Assembly (NCBI GenBank): GCA_016213085.1
Contig: JACRBU010000064.1
Span: 1 to 34,262, forward strand
Length of the DNA stretch: 34,262 nt
Reading direction: 5' to 3'
DNA from: Coriobacteriales bacterium
Lineage (GTDB): Bacteria; Actinomycetota; Coriobacteriia; Anaerosomatales; JACRBU01
Below are positions 31,516 through 34,262 of the stretch, piece by piece. The position numbers and the translations under genes are program-made. Within the stretch, counting starts at the first letter, position 1, and each line of letters starts with the position of its first letter. Below the pieces are notes generated by a model. That model did not search any database, was not told where the DNA came from, and worked only from the letters and a program-made list of their open reading frames with translations.

Positions 31516-32712
31516 ATGCCCGTATTCGAGCGACACATCGCCAGGATCTTGCGGGCTCGTCTCCACGAGCCGCGACGATTCATGCAAGTTGTGCAAGGGC
31601 CTCGGCAGGTCGGGACGACCACGGCGGTGCGCCAAGTACTGGCCTCGCTGCGGATTCCTTCCATCTACGTGTCCGCGGACATGCCAGAGGCGCAGGGTCG
31701 TCGCTGGTTGACGGAGGCATGGGACGAGGCGCGTTCGATTCACGACCAGACGGGCGGACCGGTTGTTCTGGCTCTCGATGAGGCCCAGAAGCTTCCGAAG
31801 TGGACGAGCTGGGTCAAGTACCTTTGGGACCAAGATGCGTGGGACAAGCGGGACATCCGTGTCGTGCTGCTCGGATCCTCGCCGCTTCTGATCGGCCGCG
31901 GGTTGAGCGAGAGCATGGCGGGCCGGTTCGAGATCATCAGGGCGTCGCACTGGACGTGGCCCGAATGCCGCGACGCCTTCGGGTGGGATCTCGAAACGTT
32001 CATCTTCTTCGGGGGGTACCCCGGTGCGGCGACGCTCGTCGGTGATGAGGCGAGGTGGCGCGAGTATGTGAAGGAGACCGCGATCGAGACGAGCGTCTCG
32101 CGCGATCTGCTGCACATGACCCGCATTGACAAACCTGCGGTGCTCCGACGGCTGATCTACCTCGCGGCGGAGTACTCGGGGCGGGAGCTGAGCTTCCGCA
32201 AGATACTCGGACAGCTCGATGACGTCGGGAACGCGACGACCGTCGCGCACTACCTCGATTTGCTGGAGGGGGTCGGTCTCGCGTCGGGTCTGCAGAAGTA
32301 CGCGGGTGAGCCTTTTCGCTCGCGAGCGTCGACTCCCAAGCTGATGGTTCACAACACAGCGCTTATGAGCGTCATGTCGGGGAGGTCATTCGCCGAGGCG
32401 CGAGCCGACGGTGCCTGGTGGGGGCGCCTTGTGGAGAGCTGCGTAGGCGCCCACCTCCTAGCGCAACAGCGGCGGTGGCCCGGTGACGCGGTCTTCTACT
32501 GGAGAGACCGAAGCGACGAGGTCGACTTCGTCTTGAGGTCCGGAAGTCGGCTGATCGCAGTCGAGGTGAAGTCCGGGGCGCACGCCGGGTCGAAGAGGGG
32601 TCTCGAGGCGTTCGACCGACGGTTCGGCGGCGATGTTACGCCACTCGTGGTGGGGACCGGCGGGTTGAGCATGCAGGAGTTCTTGGAGAGCGTCATCGTG
32701 CCGCTGGACTGA
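31516..32712 (+). CDS. AAA-family ATPase with DUF4143 domain, altered Walker A
   Basis: A 398-residue protein of the AAA_14/DUF4143 group, common in bacterial and archaeal accessory regions and of unknown role. Residues 28-36 read GPRQVGTTT: the Walker A lysine expected at position 34 is threonine. Walker B is intact (LALDEAQK, Asp88 and Glu89), as is a sensor-like RVVLLGSS at 115-122. A winged-helix segment lies at about 205-260. The C-terminal part has a PD-(D/E)xK-like set: Asp337 in DEVDF and Glu350-x-Lys352 in VEVKSG, suggesting a nuclease-related fold. No clear ribosome site precedes the ATG. It is divergent from the integrase and sits behind the 31471-31502 palindrome. It could be part of a mobile-element or defence function, but there is no direct support. 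Confidence 0.85.
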   Translation: MPVFERHIARILRARLHEPRRFMQVVQGPRQVGTTTAVRQVLASLRIPSIYVSADMPEAQGRRWLTEAWDEARSIHDQTGGPVVLALDEAQKLPKWTSWVKYLWDQDAWDKRDIRVVLLGSSPLLIGRGLSESMAGRFEIIRASHWTWPECRDAFGWDLETFIFFGGYPGAATLVGDEARWREYVKETAIETSVSRDLLHMTRIDKPAVLRRLIYLAAEYSGRELSFRKILGQLDDVGNATTVAHYLDLLEGVGLASGLQKYAGEPFRSRASTPKLMVHNTALMSVMSGRSFAEARADGAWWGRLVESCVGAHLLAQQRRWPGDAVFYWRDRSDEVDFVLRSGSRLIAVEVKSGAHAGSKRGLEAFDRRFGGDVTPLVVGTGGLSMQEFLESVIVPLD

Positions 32713-32775
32713 GAGTGGGTGCTGGGGCAGTAGGTGCTGGGCTGACATTGTCAGGATTCGAAAGTCACGTGGGTG

Positions 32776-32804
32776 TTGAAGCGCGATCTAAAGTCCACTA
32801 GAGT
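32776..32804 (+). promoter_or_regulatory. Promoter of the wHTH-MNT/HEPN unit
   Basis: TTGAAG at 32776-32781 and TAGAGT at 32799-32804 are 17 bases apart. The -10 lies within the palindrome at 32794-32807. Initiation about seven bases further would fall at or next to the ATG at 32811, so the mRNA may be leaderless; there is indeed no ribosome site. Confidence 0.5.
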
Positions 32805-32807
32805 GGA
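32794..32807. promoter_or_regulatory. 14-bp palindrome, likely operator of the MNT/HEPN unit
   Basis: TCCACTAGAGTGGA is a perfect palindrome ending three bases before the ATG at 32811 and covering the -10 box. The first protein has an N-terminal winged helix, so autorepression is the natural reading. Confidence 0.65.
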
Positions 32808-32834
32808 TATATGTCCAACCATGATGAACATATA
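32808..32834. repeat. Inverted repeat across the MNT start codon
   Basis: TATATGT (32808-32814) and ACATATA (32828-32834) are exact reverse complements spaced by 13 bases and enclose the start codon. This could be a second binding site next to the palindrome, or a weak mRNA hairpin at the 5' end. Confidence 0.4.
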
Positions 32835-33377
32835 GTCAGCCAGATGGAACTTACGTTCCGCCTGACGGACACGCCGACCGCCCAGGAATCCGTGCTTGCC
32901 TTCCTGCTCGACGCGGCCGGCGATCAATTCACCGAGGTGGAACTACGCAGGATATTCGATCTGCCGAAGTCGACGCTGCACTTGTCGCTCTCGAACTTGG
33001 TCGAAGGGGGACTCGTGGTTCGAGAGAACGTGGGCCGTACCGGCGTATACTCCGTCGACACTTCTGATCCGCTTGTTCGGACCCTGAAGCTTGCCAGGGC
33101 CATCGCGGCCGTACAGAGAGTGATCAAGCCGCTCAAAGAGCGACTGGATCTCGTGGTCCTCTTCGGGAGTGCCTCACGCGGCGAGAATCGGGCAACCAGC
33201 GATGTCGATGTTCTCGTCATCGCTCAGGACCGCGATTACGTCGAGGCAGAACTGGCGCGCCACCAATGGCTCCAGCCCGTGGTGATGACGCCGGCCGAGC
33301 ATATGACGTTGATCGCCGAGGGTGGGACGTTCGCCAAGGAAACCGCTGGCGGGCTCACGATCTTGGAGCGCACATGA
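32811..33377 (+). CDS. Winged-helix/MNT nucleotidyltransferase fusion, antitoxin-like
   Basis: A 188-residue fusion. Residues about 25-85 form a winged helix-turn-helix (FTEVELRRIFDLPKSTLHLS is the helix pair, GVYSVD the wing). Residues about 105-180 are a minimal nucleotidyltransferase (MNT) domain with LFGSASRGENRATSDVDVLV: Gly119-Ser120 and the metal ligands Asp131 and Asp133. In characterised HEPN/MNT pairs the MNT protein neutralises the HEPN toxin by adding AMP to it; a fused DNA-binding domain would add autoregulation. The ATG overlaps none of the upstream genes and lies directly after an operator-like palindrome. The stop overlaps the HEPN start by 4 bp (ATGA). Codon choice looks more AT-rich than in the housekeeping block, which hints at acquisition. 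Confidence 0.88.
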   Translation: MSNHDEHIVSQMELTFRLTDTPTAQESVLAFLLDAAGDQFTEVELRRIFDLPKSTLHLSLSNLVEGGLVVRENVGRTGVYSVDTSDPLVRTLKLARAIAAVQRVIKPLKERLDLVVLFGSASRGENRATSDVDVLVIAQDRDYVEAELARHQWLQPVVMTPAEHMTLIAEGGTFAKETAGGLTILERT

Positions 33378-33844
33378 GCGAGTTGGACAAATGCATCAAG
33401 CGCGGGGGCCTGTCACGCTTCGACCGCATTGCCCCGGACGTCGTCGAGAACGAACTGGCGTCAGCCCGTGAGGATCTTTCCGACGCTGAGTTCGTCTTCG
33501 GCAACGAGATGTGGAAGCGAACCACGGTTACCGCGTATTACGCGATGTTCCATTCCGCAAGAGCCCTGGTGCTTCAGCGCGGATTTGCCGAGAAGAGCCA
33601 CTACTGCCTTCTCGTGGCATTCCGGGCCTTCTATGGGGATGACGAGACTGGACGTGAACTGGCGCGAGGCATCGAGCGCGCCCGCGTCCTGCGACAGAAC
33701 GCCGACTACCACGCGGACTTCTCTCCTGAGGCGGCAGCGGCTGTGCTGCAGGTGGCTCAGCGGTTTCTCGCCTTTGCCGAGAGCCACCACGGTGCCGGCA
33801 CTGCTGAAGGCTCGGTCGGCGAGGTGGAGCCGACTGATGACTGA
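33374..33844 (+). CDS. HEPN domain protein, toxin-like
   Basis: A 156-residue all-helical HEPN protein. The conserved helix WKRTTVTAYYAMFHSARALV is at 48-67, and an R-x5-H element is RQNADYH (Arg107 to His113), within the RX4-6H range that forms the RNase site of HEPN toxins. In the Shewanella HEPN/MNT pair the motif is RX4HXY and its tyrosine is AMPylated; here a tyrosine (Tyr112) lies just before the histidine instead, so the modified residue may differ. The last 25 residues are a hydrophilic tail. ATG at 33374 is fixed by the 4-bp overlap with the MNT gene. The MNT-HEPN order and coupling agree with a toxin-antitoxin unit; activity is unproven. Confidence 0.87.
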   Translation: MSELDKCIKRGGLSRFDRIAPDVVENELASAREDLSDAEFVFGNEMWKRTTVTAYYAMFHSARALVLQRGFAEKSHYCLLVAFRAFYGDDETGRELARGIERARVLRQNADYHADFSPEAAAAVLQVAQRFLAFAESHHGAGTAEGSVGEVEPTDD

Positions 33845-33973
33845 ACTTGACGAGGGGTACCGCGAGGGGCGGCTCCTCGGGCGCGAACGCCTGACGGCGC
33901 TCTTGTCGACGTGGTTGCGCTCGCCGAAGCGGGTATGTTACCTTTCGTGTCCGCGCTGAGAGGCGCGCAGCAT

Positions 33974-34050
<77 letters not shown>

Positions 34051-34062
34051 AGGAGTCTCTGG

Positions 34063-34080
34063 GCCGTCCGAAAGGGCGGC
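34063..34080 (+). terminator. GAAA-loop hairpin after tRNA-Met
   Basis: GCCGTCC (34063-34069) pairs with GGGCGGC (34074-34080), with one G-T pair, around a GAAA loop. A short GGTTTT follows 7 bases later. It may help 3' processing or termination. Confidence 0.5.
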
Positions 34081-34094
34081 TCACTGGTTTTCGC

Positions 34095-34130
34095 AGGTCA
34101 GACACGGTAAGGGTGTCTGGCCTGTTTTTG
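34095..34130 (+). terminator. Intrinsic terminator of the tRNA-Met transcript
   Basis: An 11-bp stem, AGGTCAGACAC (34095-34105) with GTGTCTGGCCT (34113-34123), has loop GGTAAGG and is followed by GTTTTTGTT. The remaining 130 bases to the end of the window show no gene. Confidence 0.85.
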
Positions 34131-34262
34131 TTGTCAAGGGACCTCTCGCGTTGGTCTAACTCACACCTCGCGGAGCTTCCATCTCGATGCTCGACTGCGT
34201 GAGTCTGCCTCTCGAGGGGAGACAGCAGTGTGGCAGCGACTATGATGGGTGGGCCCCTAGAA

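Overview
The window is about 34 kb of high-GC DNA, densely coded on both strands. GTG and TTG starts are common and neighbouring genes often overlap by 4 bp. The gene content points to an anaerobic actinobacterium near the Coriobacteriia. It combines actinobacterial-type composition with Firmicutes-like markers (Veg, SpoVG, an AbrB-family regulator), an NfnAB-type electron-bifurcating transhydrogenase, a two-ferredoxin-cluster DUF362 protein and an iron-sulfur flavoprotein. The taxonomic placement is inference from gene content, not a database result.

Left part (1-17.6 kb): after a 5'-truncated DUF362 ferredoxin protein and two related membrane proteins comes a housekeeping block: rsmI, AbrB-family regulator, metG, tatD, (Isf-like flavoprotein), a G5/3D cell-wall protein of the YabE type, rsmA, veg, ispE, (MobA-like nucleotidyltransferase), spoVG, tRNA-Gln, glmU, prs, rplY/ctc, pth. 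This is essentially the order of the yabC-abrB-metS-yabD-yabE-ksgA-veg-ispE-spoVG-gcaD-prs-ctc-spoVC region of Bacillus subtilis, without rnmV, yabG, sspF, purR and yabJ. It joins translation quality control (metG, pth, rplY, rsmA, rsmI), precursor supply (ispE, glmU, prs) and envelope functions. glmU carries one in-frame TGA at codon 83.

Middle part (16.4-30.2 kb): envelope and redox genes on both strands. They are an M23 murein hydrolase with a long coiled coil, nfnA-nfnB, an orphan LytTR response regulator, an ACT-domain/UPF0210 pair, a DUF951 protein, a CapA-like phosphoesterase with a degenerate M23-like membrane protein, tldD-tldE, and an NlpC/P60 hydrolase whose coiled coil resembles that of the M23 enzyme.

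Right end (30.4-34.1 kb): a probable accessory block. It holds a tyrosine recombinase, a divergent AAA ATPase of the DUF4143 type behind a perfect 13-bp-arm palindrome, a two-gene wHTH-MNT/HEPN toxin-antitoxin-like unit with its own operator-like palindrome at the start codon, and an initiator tRNA-Met gene at the edge. No attachment-site duplication could be found. The least explained signals are the glmU stop codon, the two promoter-overlapping palindromes, the K-to-T change in the ATPase Walker A motif, and 11-bp-phased ACCGGA repeats in two intergenic regions.
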